A stretch of 64,000 nucleotides of DNA from Capitulum mitella. Its lineage: Eukaryota; Arthropoda; Thecostraca; Pollicipedomorpha; Pollicipedidae. The stretch's first letter is position 1, and each line of letters opens with the position of its first letter. Where the stretch lies: positions 26,835,324 through 26,899,323 of the forward strand of contig CP099839.1 in NCBI GenBank assembly GCA_030062745.1. Reading direction: 5' to 3'. Made by a program: the position numbers and the translations under genes. The notes beneath the pieces are model-generated. The model was not told the DNA's origin and ran no database searches. It saw nothing but the letters and a program-made list of their open reading frames with translations. Shown in pieces: positions 30,989 to 43,914 of the stretch.

Positions 30989-32369
30989 TTGTGGCTATCG
31001 ATGTTGTCAAGCAGGGGACGACGGATCGCTACATCCTTTGTGATCGATCAGGAATAATAAACATAATGAATGTGTTCCAATCTTTCATATTTTCACAAAT
31101 CGTATCATAACAATGGTGTTCCATATCAGCTTAACCCAATTCCGTGCTGCTGCCCGGTACGTACGATTCCGTGCTGAGGAGGCAGATTCTGACCCCTGCG
31201 ATCTCGAAAATTATTGGTCCGATTTCCAAGCGGAAAACAGTGTTCGGTAGCTTGTAGCAAGATGTACAGTTCTTAACGAGAGCAATGTTGAAAATTTTGA
31301 AAAGCGGGAATAATTAGGGGAATAATTAGGAGTTGACTTACGCGAGCTTTTTGACCACATTTGATCGTCGATTTTGTTCTACTTCATGGTATTCTACCGA
31401 TAATTGACAGATCTACCACATGTATTAGGGACAGATCGATTTCCATAACTTATAGGTGTATTCAGATTATATAAAAAGGGCTGCGTGTTTTTTTTGGGGG
31501 GGAAATGTTTATTCATTCCACACAATATTTAGAGCCAGGCGAACGTATTTCTGTTCGAAAAACACTTCCGTACGTGTTATATACAGCACCATGCCATATT
31601 ATACACCGGGACAAATGCCCATAGGCGGATCCAGTTACCAAAAAGTGTGGTAGCTTTCTGTATAGTGAACTATTGTTAAACTGCTTTCGAATTCAAATAT
31701 ACCGTGAATGCTATTTTGTATTGTGCTTTAAGTTCACATTTTGAGGTCATAAGCGCATCACATTTTGACATGATAAACTATAGGAGTAACCTGGGCTCAT
31801 AAAGTGGGTAATTTTGGGGAACGTTAAGTTTTTTGCCAAAGATTATGAGTCTCGTAAACAAAACATTTCCATATTGATGAAAATTTACCAAGCTGCATGA
31901 AGCATCTCCTAAAAAACCCGCGAACTGCGAGCAAAAGCCGGAGAAGGGGAAGAATCTGCCCTCTTCCCCTCCCCTAGCACAGAACAGGGTTAACCAACAA
32001 CATGTAGACAATCTATGGTAAGAGCGGATTTTGCTTCCTAGACATGAAGCTCATGAAACCCCTACGACGTTTGACTTGGATAGAAACAAACGGATTCAAC
32101 TTTCAAACGTCCTTGCTGACATTTCACGCGCTTAAACGTATCTTCGTACAGCTTGCTATGGAGAAATATTACCTACATGAAAGCATTTAAGCACCAAAAA
32201 GTGGAGGCTGACAAACATGTGCGTAGTCATTTTATTGTTCATGGAGATTGGTAGACTTAATGTGCGGCAGATGAACATACACCATCTTGATTATTGGGGC
32301 TTAGGGACGCACCAACTTCGAGGTCATTCGGCGCCCATTACATACACCATCTTCTGACACCCTAAGGCG
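30989..32369. other. AT-rich intergenic sequence, no gene seen
   Basis: No frame over 80 codons with recognisable content, and no clear repeat. Confidence 0.5.
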
Positions 32370-32890
32370 TTTAGGACCAAGGTTCGTGGTAAGTCAAAGC
32401 TTGTGTGGGAAGAGGTTTGTAGCCAAAGGTAATACGGCTCGTTTGCAAAAGGCTCGTATGACGAAAGGTTCGTATCGGAAAAGTTCCGTATCAGAAAGGG
32501 TTCATAAGGGAAAGGTTCGCTCTACAAAAGGTTCGTATGGAAACGGTTTGCACAAAAAAGGTTCGTAAGGGAAAAGGCTCGTGACCAAAGGCTCGTAAAC
32601 TTAAGGTTTATATCGAAAAAGGTTGATATCGGAAAAGGCGAGGGGCAAGAACAGTAACCTAGCCTGACCTAACCTATCCTAAAGTAGCCTTTTTGTTGGA
32701 CCGAGCCAAGTCCGATCGCACTCTTCATCGGCCTGCGGCCTCTCATATCCTACACCGCGCCTTCGGCGCAAACCCAGAATGAACCTTTTCCGATACGAAC
32801 CTTATCCCATACGAATCTTTTCCGATACGAACCTTATGTTTATGACCCTTGGGCAGCGAACGTTTTCCCAAAGGGACCCCTGACTTACGA
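32370..32890. mobile_element. Foldback-like inverted array of AAAAGGTTCGTAT units
   Basis: The left arm (about 32370-32640) has roughly fifteen tandem copies of a 15-20 bp unit such as AAAAGGTTCGTATGGAA. The right arm (about 32775-32880) carries the same unit inverted (CCTTTTCCGATACGAACCTT repeated). The middle is a 130-bp core with CCTGACCTAACCTATCC. Terminal inverted repeats built of tandem short units are the hallmark of Foldback-type elements (known for the class; assignment inferred). Confidence 0.65.
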
Positions 32891-34092
32891 GGCTTGTTCC
32901 GGCTACGCACCCTTTGTGACACTGGCGGGGATTAAATCTGTCCCGCCTAAATCTGTTCCAGGCGGGGGCGTATTACACTCCGGCTTTGTTTGATAACTCT
33001 GGAGTTTTGATAACTCTGGAGTTTTCGCCTGCCATGCCTGGACGGTTTAAGATGGAATCATGAAACTTAGCGACTTTTCTAATGTCCTTTTCGCGTGCGC
33101 TTGGAAATGGGGGTTTGTAACTTTATCAGATCCAGGTGCAGCAGAAGGGAAGGCATGTTCGGACATATTTCGCCACTTTCGTGGCAGAAACTATGTCAAA
33201 AGTGGTTGATACAGGAGAGAAAAGGGGTACTGTTACGATATTATTTTTGGAAAAGTAGATAATTAGTCTCATCTCTATCTCAAACACATATAAAACAATA
33301 TTTAATACGTTTTATTTCTTTTTTCGTTTACTTTTTCGCGTAAAGGCGGGGCTAGGAGAGCAGGGTCTAATCCAGAGAACCAATGAGCTCTCAGTGGACT
33401 CTGTCACGAATCTTACTTCCATAACATGCAGTTCGAAGGAAGACTGTGGACTGTTGTAGCTTTTACGTTATGTATAGGATTCTTTTTGACATATAGATAT
33501 GGCGCATATTGCCAGGGGCCAATTCTGAGGAAGTGTAAATGGTGCTATAAATGACGCTAAACACTACAGTATCGTTCATAGTACAGTAAATAGGTGATAA
33601 ACACGTTAAAAACGTCTCAAAATATCTATTTTCAGAATTATGTTGGTAGCTTCTAGTTCCACGAAAACTCATATTTGGTTTACAATAAGTGCTTTGAGCT
33701 CGTTTTAGGCCCAAACAAATATTGCCCTTCATGCAGGGATCCTTGACACGTTTGAGTATGCTATAATGCATATCATCATGTTAACATGATGTCAGACTCT
33801 CAGACCTCAGTCGTATGCATTCTCAACATTCTCATCAATACGGATATTTCCGTATGCAGTACATATCATAAAGGCGCAAACCCCGACCCCCATTCTGGAT
33901 TTCAGGCAAGGTCATTGTAAGATCCTTTCCACCAGCTACTTTCCAAAATGTAGGAATGGTTATAATGGCTCATTTTAAGCCCTTCCGGACGGCAATATTC
34001 CCTAAACATACAACAAGCAATGCATCATACACTGTCTTCCCTTTTATGATGCTTGGACTTGCCATTGACAAGTGTGTAAAAATGTGTCCGTC
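32891..34092. other. Intergenic, no gene seen
   Basis: AT-rich; includes a short direct duplication TGATAACTCTGGAGTTT at 32990-33025. The 102-codon minus frame at 33463-33771 has no recognisable content. Confidence 0.4.
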
Positions 34093-35312
34093 TTAACCCT
34101 ATTCCCGGAGGGCTAGACGGTATGGCCGATTCCCGGCAGGGGGGGCGGATTCGGCCCCCCCCCCCCCCTGAGATCTCGAGAACTAGTTATCCGATTTCAT
34201 TGCAACAAACGGCAATCGATTTGCCGTGACGTGAACTACATTTTTATAAAAAGAAATTTTCAAAATTTTGAAATTTGTGGATACAGGGGGCAAAAATGTC
34301 AAAATAGGGGGTACTTTTTGACTTCTTATAACTCCGTTGTTTATGGACCGATTTCGTTGAAACTGGCATGAAACGAGAGATTATGGATAGGGCTTTTACC
34401 ATGGGTATGCAAATTTGAAATTTTGAGAAAATTCATGGGCGTTCACAGGGTTTCAAAAATAGGAGGATTAGTTTTCTAATAACGGAATGAACAAAAGAGG
34501 CCAAAACACTTTTTTAGCTGCTGCTAGTCATGTTATGCTAAAGAAGTACAAATCGCATTACATTGTTTGTATAATGTTAGCATAGGCGGTGCCAGGGACA
34601 TAAAAAAGGGGGAACTGTCATGGTCACACGTTCTTCAGATCAACTTGTGACCTTTGACCTTAAATGACCTCCAGTGACCTTGGGGTCACCTGGAATGATG
34701 TCATGTGCATTTAATATTATCTGTAAACGTTTTTAATCGATTGAATTCACTCTATTCCAAAAAATTCATTTTTTGGCTTTTGCGATATAGGGTACGCGCA
34801 CTGACATTTTAGGTCATATCTCCGTGACCCGACCTGATATCAAGCTGATACTTGGTACACAAGTGGAGGGTGCCTTTCTACGTCATATATATTCCGGGTT
34901 TGGCATTTGAAAAAACGGCGCCAAAATTATTGCGAAAAACCAAATTTTGACTTTTGACCTTGACCTGACCTTGTAAAGTGACTTCAAATAAACAAAATTA
35001 GATATGCACGTTGCCCAACTATTTAGCTATACATCCATATAAAGTTTTAAGTTCTATCTTAAAAACTCTGTTTTTGGCAGACATTTTCCTTTTACCCACA
35101 ACATGGCCAAAAATGACCTGAGGTGCCTCCCAAAAACGTTGCCTGGCTCCGCCCCTGAGCAAAATAGAATTTCGAAACTTTGTCACGGCGCGTAGAAGGA
35201 ATAGCTAGGAAAAGCCACCAAGTTTCGTGAAGCTGCGTTAAAAAGCCTGGAATTGGCAAGCAAAAAACCCGAGGGGGGGCGGATTCCGCCCCCCTGCCGA
35301 GAATAGGGTTAA
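34093..35312 (+). mobile_element. piggyBac-like nonautonomous element, family B copy 2
   Basis: TTAACCCTATTCCCGGAGGG at the left and CCCTGCCGAGAATAGGGTTAA at the right, with TTAA at both borders. A G-run/C-run pair forms a stem near each end. It is 1220 bp with no coding capacity and aligns along its length with 51440-52685. The interior has TGACCTTTGACCTTAAATGA and TTTTGACCTTGACCTGACCT, dense AGGTCA-type half-sites. Confidence 0.92.
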
Positions 35313-37892
35313 ATACATCCGTAAATTTCAGATCCTTCGATGTCATTTCCACCCATTTTTTAGAACCTTCCCCCAATAATATTTGATCCAAGGGCGACCA
35401 TTAAATATGCTACAAAGCTCTCTTTCAGAGTTCCTGACACCGCCACTGAAGAGCTTTTTTTATTTTAACCCTCGTAGCACTGTATGTTAGTTCCCAAGGA
35501 TTCGTCTGAGTCGTCTCCCACCAACAGCGGACGGTTCGTTCCCAAGGTATCAAGGAAGCCGAATAAGCCCCCTAGTGAGATTTAGCTCTAAAACATAGGT
35601 CTCGGAATTGGGTAAAGTGCTGCTTAAGTGCTGAGTCTGACTTGATGCCGCCCCTGCACTGAGAACTCTGATGCCCCAAATGTATAGCGCAATTATGTAA
35701 CACTTTGCCTTTGGTTTAACCCGTCGTACGTAGGTTTATTTCATCGTCTGACAATGCATATTGTACGGTTATCGTAAATTTCTTTTCGTTCGAAATCGAA
35801 GTTTCCAAAAACTTTTAGACTGATCTTTTTAGATACCTTTATGACACCTAAACTTTTTAACTATGTCAGCTATGTTATTAACTATGTCAACCATGTTATT
35901 ACTGGAGTGTTGAATTTTGCAGCGCAGGCCAGTATATTACCATGCACTCAAGCGACACAAGCAGCACGGCTAAATCGGTCGTCCTGCGGTGGTCAGTGCT
36001 GAGCTTTAATCCCAGCAAATCGCATGTTTCCCTGATCTTGTCTCGACGCCTGCCGTCAGGGATTACCACGCTCATTGACCCCAGCAGTTAACGCGTAAAA
36101 AGCGCAAGCCATTACGCACGACATTGTTGGCAAGCAGCAGATACGCTTTATCATCAGTGACAGGGAAAACGGGAAGGCTGCGAAGGATAAGTGTCGTTCA
36201 ATAACCCAGTAACCGATAAGGGCGGCGAGGGATAGACGAAAATGTTTGCGAACTCTATTTTTATTCGGCGTATTTCGCTTGAAATTTATGCGAGGGTCTA
36301 TTCGGCTTCCCCTGTAACTACCGCGTTACTGGACCAATGGCGACGAAACAGGGCTTAAACGAAATTTTGTGATCTGAAAGAACTGCAACAGCTTCCAATA
36401 CGTGCAAAAGTAGCAAAATCGTTCGTGATGTCAGGAGACCAATTAACGGCCGACTTTTGCCGTCTGGCGTGCGGTGGTCAAGCAAGGATGGAAGAAGCAG
36501 GGGGAGGGGCTACAGGGAAGTTGTCCAGGCAACTGGAAAAATTTAATGTTATTCCTGTGGTGCTGAATGGAAAAGAGCTACTCCAATATGGCCTTTTGCC
36601 CCCCTCCCACTTTGAAAAAGTTCCGCCGTAAATGGCTCAAAATTCTTGTTCTGAACATGATATTCACTTTTAGCCTCTAGATAGCCCCCAGGCGTGTCTG
36701 AAAACAATTTTTGAACCAATGATGGATCCAGGGTCTTGGATTTTATTCCTGTTAGCCTATATGCGTGGCCCAAATCCTTTACCAAAGAGCCTTTACCAAA
36801 GACAGGAAGAAACAGTCAGGAAGTGACTATAGTTAACTGAATGTTCCAATGGTGTACCGATGAAAAACGGGCCGGCTTTTCTTTGCTTCTCCCATTCATT
36901 TGCTCGGATTCGCCCCTGGCAATGCATGTATAAGTATATGTCGTATATGCATGATCCATTAATGTCATCACTGGGTTGAAATCAGCCACGTAGGTCATTA
37001 TTATATGTGGATAGATGTCTAAAGCTCCGAAATTTATGAATCTGGTTCCGTCCTTGATCCCTCCTTATTCCCCATCAATAAAACATGTCCTTTGAAACAA
37101 CATCCTCGCATATGAAGACATATGGGTATCCAGCCATTCCTTGCTCTCAGCACGCATAACCAGCTCACACACGATGTTGCGTTAGCCCTATGATGCCGCC
37201 TGCATCCTTTCTTGGCAGTCTCCGAACAATGCGCAGGCGACGTGGATGGTCAGTTACAGGGGTGTCGATTGTCGATTGTTGGTTTGGGCCCCTTCAATAT
37301 TTTCTGCCAGTTTTAAAGGGAATTGGGCAAAAATAACGACAGAAAGGGTCGCAATAGATAAAAGATAGGCAAAAAGTACAGAACAAGGCAAAAAATGATG
37401 TATCTATCTTTCTATCTTCTCTCTCTCTCTATATATGCATATCTGTGTGTGTGCGTGTGTGTGTGTGTTTGTGTGCCTATAAACATGGGAGATGTGCAAT
37501 TTTTTATTTGAACACTAGCGAAGAACTCAAAAATTTCCATTGATCAAAATAAAGTGGGCTAAGTCCATTGAGGAACCCAGTTTTGGGGGGAGGTTAGGTT
37601 GTCAGACCCACGGCTCTGCCCACCCAAACATGTAGAGAAATTGACGCCCCTGGTCAGTTATCTTAATTTTCATGCACTGACAATGTAGTTTTGTCAAATT
37701 TTGGCTTACAGCACCGATATGTGAAAGAGTGAGCATGCGTCTGAGACGGCCGCGAAACGACATGACAAGCCTCCCAGAAATGTCTTCTGGAGCCGCTCCT
37801 GGTTCATGCACTCGAGGAACCTTGAAATATTGGTGGAATGTACAACAAGGATGCATAGGAAAAGTTACCAAATCTCGGCGTGATTAGCGCAC
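35313..37892. other. Intergenic, no gene seen
   Basis: Anonymous sequence with a CT/TA/GT-rich microsatellite at 37411-37476 and several TTAACCC-type stretches (35467, 35717) that I could not pair. Confidence 0.4.
37411..37476. repeat. Compound CT / TA / GT microsatellite
   Basis: CTCTCTCTCTATATATG followed by a TGTGTGTGCGTGTGTG run. Confidence 0.9.
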
Positions 37893-38052
37893 ATAGGAGC
37901 AGCCAAGAGGGGGGCCGCCCCTTCCCCCCAGACCAGCATTTTCTGTGAAAGCCATTGCACATCGTCTTCCCGGCAGGCGGTTTTCATATGATTGCAGCTC
38001 ACAATCAACTCCACCCCCCCCCCCCCTTACGAAAATCCTGGCTGCGCCCCTG
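37893..38052. mobile_element. hAT-type MITE
   Basis: The left end CATAGGAGCAGCCAAGAGGG pairs with the right end AAAATCCTGGCTGCGCCCCTG. The flanks TTAGCGCA (37885-37892) and GTAGCGCA (38053-38060) match at seven of eight bases. The interior matches the MITEs at 24583 and 58338 (GCCATTGCACATC-TCTTCCC). Confidence 0.9.
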
Positions 38053-41000
38053 GTAGCGCATGATGTATTGGCCCCGCAATGAAAATAGGGTTACCTCGTC
38101 AAAACAATCATACCATTTGTGTAGTCCGGCTTGAACATTCAAGTACGTACGTGCGGAGACACGACCATCAAGTTCCTCCAAAAAAAAAAAAAAATAGGAA
38201 AATAGGTCTTGTTCTAATGTCATCTTGAGACTTCGACTAGAGACAGTGTATAACTATATAAACGGACAAAAACAGACAGAACAAATGCCACAAACGCACC
38301 AATCCTCAAGGACACATATGATTAAAGCAAAGATGATACCGTGACTAATGACAGGAATGGTAGTGTGGCTGCGACCAGTTTGCCCTTCATGCCCCAATTC
38401 CGTGGTACTCCGCCGTCCCATTTCGGATGGTCCGATGACCTTTACCCATAACCATAACCCATACCCATGTTAGCACTTTGATTTCCTCTTGCGTAAATCC
38501 CTTTTGGTGCCTGAGAGAAGAACCGAAGCCAGTGTTTGCAACGAGGCCCGCTGCGCACACGCGGGATCTTGTTTCCTTGGTGCTACTGCCAGCGGAGCGT
38601 ATGAGGTCGAGAAGACAAAATCAACGTAGAGAAATCTCATTGCTTGGTTCCGGCAGCATGCACAAGACGAAACTCACGAGTGAGACTGCCGAACTTTGGG
38701 GAAAAAGAGCAAATACAATGGCATTAAGACCGCTCCTTAGAACCGGCTTAAAGCTGGGATGAAGGATGGCACGACGCGCTCGTGCTGACAGTGCACTCAC
38801 CTCGTGTTTTCACCTGGTAAAGCAAGAAAAATCCTGTCATCGGATACCGAGAAACACCCGATTCTTTGTTGGTTAACTTATACGTCAAACAATAACACCG
38901 CGAGTCCTTGTGACATAGTAGCAGCGCGCAAAAATCCCGTGAAAGCTGCTTAGTGGACGTTTTCAGGGACGCGGACTAGCGGCTTGTCTCGTCCGCCGCT
39001 GCATAGCCGGCAACAGGTCTCCTGTTATCATGCGCCAATCACGTGCGGCGCGCTCCGAGGCTCCGTGCTTCTCTCGCGCCGTACTGACGATTGCGGGAAA
39101 TTTCTGACCTGACGTGGAGCACGTTTCAATGAAAGGGCTCGCCAGAAGACGGAATACCGATCTAGGAGCATTGGCCTCGACTTTCAGCGTGGATCACCAT
39201 TTATCAATGCTTGAATGGCTGTGAAAGTGTTCTTGTCTCTCGACCACTTTCATGGGAAATTTAAGCTGAGGTGACGTCATGAATAGGCTTACTAAGTTTC
39301 ACCAGTACCTTGCTATGAAAGTGGAGTAGTAAGAAGCGCAAGGATTACTTTCAGCGAACATTTCCACTTTACTGGTGTTCACACCACATTTCATTTGAAC
39401 TCGAAACAGTTTCTTACGTGAATGTGAAGCACATCATGTCATTGAAGTGTCATCAATGAATGCAGATTTATTCAAATCAGCATTATTTCAGCTTCAGTTC
39501 TAACGTCTTCAGCGCCATAAGGATGCTTCAGTAACCAGTCTTCCTCTAAATGAGCATCTGCACGTTTTATTGAATACAGTCTTCATGGAAGGGGCACGTG
39601 TTTCGTATGTACAGGCATGTAGAGCTGTTGAGCCTTTGTATTTAAAGAAAAAAATGTACTTTTCAGTACCTTAGACGGAATGCTGGCCAAGACTTTTCAG
39701 AATCGTCCTAACAAATACTAAAGTATTTTCTGTGTTTCTCTTTTTTAAGTCATATCTGACATTAAAGGGCGTTTTTACTTCCTAGAACTTCCTAGAACAA
39801 CGGTAAAAGCGCCAGTACGAATAACCAGCATTTTCAGCGGGTGTGCATGTTGGAACTAGCATCGAGTAGTCGCATTTCGCGTTGAATTTTCCGTTTCATT
39901 CCGCCAAAAGGTGTAAAAGGCTCAGAAACGCAAGGAACCGTTAACAGCCACTGACCAACGCAAAACAGGCTGCTGACAAACACTGATGTCACGTTCTGCG
40001 ACGTATAAGTGAACGTTTATGCTCTGTATGCTAGGGATAACCTCGAATCTGTGATGTGAAACTGACTTGGTTAAAACAGGCATTGACACGACATATTGCA
40101 CCAGAAAAATCGTCCGTAAGCATCGCGCTTATATTTCTTAATGGAAAGCTAAAAAACACTTAATACTTTGGAGGGATGTAGGTAATTTTGCCAGTTAGCA
40201 AGATTTGTGAAGATTTTGGGTGATGATGCAACAGACAGATGATCTCAGTATCAGTATTTGCAGTGTGCGTGCATTCCCAACTGCCAGTTTCATTTCATCT
40301 GAATGTGCCAAATAATGTATCCTTTTCAGAAACGTTTCCCACACCCTTTTTTGAATAAATAATGGTGTATCTGGTTGTTGAAATGGACTTAATACTGGGC
40401 CAACGTGTCAGAAGATACAGTCGTTCGTCCGTGAGGACAGTAGGCCACAGCAGAAACTCATGGAAACAAAGTCGGCGACGTTCCTCAGCGACAGTCATGG
40501 GAGTTTGGTAGATATTCCAGGATGAACCTTTCATATTCTTTTCGCAGTGAGAAGCACACCATAGCGAGCATTTTGAGATCCCGCAATTCTTGAGTCTTGT
40601 CACTGTTGTTTGTTTTTGTCTTGTTTTTTTTTGTTTTTTGCTAACATGCGTGTCCTTTTGGAAATGTTTGGGAATGTCTTTTTTCTGCTGAGTTTGGGAA
40701 GATGATTGAACTGTTGGGCAATGGTAAGAGAAGGCGTGTATGTGATGCCCTTACCTAAACTGCATTTTATTAAATTAACTCTATACCATTCAACTAAAAG
40801 AACGTGGTGTGTTGCTCCTTCTACCCAGCATGGTACTTTTACCTTCCCTTGAAAACATGTCTCAAAATAGCTCACAGGCCGTGACTGAATTCACTGATCT
40901 CCATGAGTAAGTAAAACGTGCCGACAGAGCTATACCAGTTGTAAAAAAAAAACAGTTCAGCAATAGAACAGAGCAGTGTGCCATGATGATTTCTTGCCAT

Positions 41001-41300
41001 AACTCTAGCTTTACGGGGACGGATTCGGCCCACTGGGCTTTGTTTTTGGCCGTTCTCGAGTAGCTCGAAGCATGTGCAAGAGACTTGGGCTACTTGATTT
41101 CTTTTCAGTTATGCATATTTTGGGATCTATCCCAGTCTTGCGTACTATCAGGCCACAGAGGTTAGTTTCAAAGACATTTGCTGTGATTTCGCGATTGTTC
41201 ATGCAAGCCGACGCATTGCTTGCGCAAATGGAAAAAAGAGACAACAAATTGTCAAAGTAGTCCAAAAAAGAGGTTACAGCTTGAACAAACGTAACATACA
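38053..41300. other. Intergenic, no gene seen
   Basis: Moderate AT content. Minus frames at 40295-40875 have no recognisable domains. A GC-richer patch at 38930-39080 is anonymous. Confidence 0.4.
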
Positions 41301-42697
41301 TGCTCTTGAATGCTTCACTGCCTCTCGTGACCTGCCAAAGGTCAAGGGAGTTTGATGACCTGATTGGACCTGGGGAGGGGGGGGGGGTATGAGCTTTTTA
41401 ACATTATGGAAGCAATACAGACGACAAAGACTGTTTCTTGAAGGTCACGCCGAACATGCTACTCATATCACATAGTCACACAAGGTCATATCGCATCGGT
41501 TCGAAACAAAATATTACGTTTCCATGACGATTCGCTACCGATCTGCAGATCACTAAAGGTCCATTCGAAACTCGGATTAGCCCGGCATCGTCTGGCGTGT
41601 TCTTATAGTCGCGACGGCCTGTGGTATCAAAAAGGTCACCTCCTGTTATCTCAGGCTCTCACGGTTGGGTCTCAACCTGTTTACTACCAATCGATAACCC
41701 TGAGTCTTGCGATTCAGAAAATATTATGTTAGCCCTGGTCACGTGGCTGATGACGTCACAGGTCGCGTAAAAGGCATAACACGACGTTGGAAAAACTGAC
41801 ACCAATTGTTACATCATATCACCAGCAATAGTGATTTTAGAGCCTTCAACCGGGTATCAAATGAAACACCACGATCGTTCGCATCAGAAGCATGCCAAAT
41901 GTCAAAAATGTCGGGTTAAGGCCAGCCTAGGTCAGGTGAAATATTTGTCTTACTTCACTGGTCAAAGGTTGATACTCGCAACCGTTTTGATCCACGTGAC
42001 AAAAAAAGTCAAAAGTGAAACCTTCTGATGGTCAGTTTTGTACCACCTGCTTCCATCCAGTCAAGGTAATTTTAGGTCAGGTCATATAGGGTTGTATTAT
42101 TCTTCCTCATAAGGAGCGATGATAAATCGCTGGGATTCTGAATTGCGTCAAGTACAGAAGTGAAATGACATCTCGTGGCATGAAATCTGCTCTGTCTGCC
42201 CCTTATCGGGTCAACGTCAAGCTACGTCAAGCAGGTCAGGACAGTCATTTTTCATCTTCCGACCAGGAACAATAGTTGTTTTCTGCTACTACTGAACGAT
42301 CTTCCACATACAGAGCTGTATTTTATTTCGTTTTGGCATCACTCTACGACGAGGTCTGACATGACCTCACCTTGCAATTGATGGACCTTGCTAAGAGGCG
42401 CATATAAATTTGCTTGTCTGGCTTGAACGATGAGGAGGGTCAGCGTCAAGCACTTCTTTCACCCGCGATGCAAGTCATTTCAACTGTCATCATGCATATG
42501 ACCCAGCATGACCTCTAACGTTGAATTGTTACGCTTACATATGATTTTTGGACCGTGTCCTATCTAAATCCAAATAATCCATGCATTATGTTGGCGAATG
42601 TTATCAAAAAACGAAGGATTTTCGCGCCACCGCTCGAAGAGACGAAAAAATGTATGCAAGGGCTTATTTATTTCGTCATATCTCCATGACCTGACGT
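41300..42697 (+). repeat. Old repeat rich in AGGTCA/TGACCT motifs, host of the hAT insertion
   Basis: Many AGGTCA/TGACCT half-sites (41325, 41440, 41630, 41930, 42075, 42355). The segment just before the hAT element (TCGTCATATCTCCATGACCTG) matches family B near 34813, and the sequence after it (46416 on) appears to continue the same repeat. Boundaries are not resolved. Confidence 0.5.
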
Positions 42698-43914
42698 GGT
42701 ATCAACATAGGTGGGCATCGTTACTAAAAAATGTAACTTCGTTACTCGTTACTACGTTACTCAAAAAAGCCAGTCCGTTACTCGTTACTCCGTTACTCTG
42801 CCTTAAAAAGTAACGGAAGTTACCGTTACTCCGTTATTCCGTTACTTTTTTAAATGCAGGGAAAACCAAGCGAACGCGGGTTTTAAGTCTTTTATGCTGC
42901 TTTCTGGTTGTAAAACGCATTCCATATACAAAGGGAAGAAAAAAAAGCGCTTACCCCAAACACTCCTCTAGCTGCCCACTGCCCTCACCAGCCGTTGTAG
43001 AGTCGGCGGCGCCGGGACAACAGCCGCGGCGGGTATTCTACCAGTGTTAACCACAATGTTCAAACCAACGAATTCCTGTTCATTGCCCGCGGCGCCGACG
43101 GAGCGGGAACAACCGGCGCTGGAGCGGACGCATGCAAAATGCGACAAACAGCGGACATCTATCGACTGGGTTTGATCAACAATGCCTCTCGAAGTATCGC
43201 CCTGAACATAATGGTTTCCGTTCAGAGCTCGTTTCGGTCTCGCGAACTTCTTGTTTTGTTTTGAAATTATGTGTGTGTATTAGTTTGTGTACGTGCGCGT
43301 GCGTGGAGGTAAGATTCCTGATACCCCTGACGTTTTTTTAATACCAAACGACGAAGGACTCAAAAAAACATGACTGATATGGATTTGATTATTGTGAAAT
43401 AAAAGACTAAAAAAAGGTGCTTTAGTACCTCTTCAGCACCCTTGAAAAGACAAATTAGCTATAAAAGCATGGTCATAAGTAAGATGCAACGGACATGCAA
43501 GACGGATGCAACATGTTAGCCGTTCACAAGTGGAACATTTTGGAACGATGACGTGACCTGACCTGACCCCTGTGAAAGGCCAAAATTGATATCAATGAAC
43601 TCGCTATTGTCTTACGGTTCAGTATATGTTGCTTAAGTTCAGCTTTTCAGGGACAAGGTATTGTGTCTATTTACCTAATTCCAAGGACGTGTTTTGACCT
43701 TTCATGGTGTCTGGTGGCCTCAAAATTGACCTGAGGTCAAAACTCTTGAATGTTTTCGTCTCGGTTTCACAAAACCTTTCCGCCGGTGTTTTTCTTTTTC
43801 CGTGCGATATATGGGAGCCGACATCCTGGGAGGTGCGGAAATCCGCGTTCCCCCTCCGGCCGAGCAAAGGGCCCGGCCCTGAGCCCGGCCGGAGACGGGT
43901 TAAAAACACTTCAT

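Noticed and set aside
32370..32640. CRISPR-like array
   Set aside because: Units are irregular, have no unique spacers of fixed length, and an inverted copy follows in a eukaryotic context.
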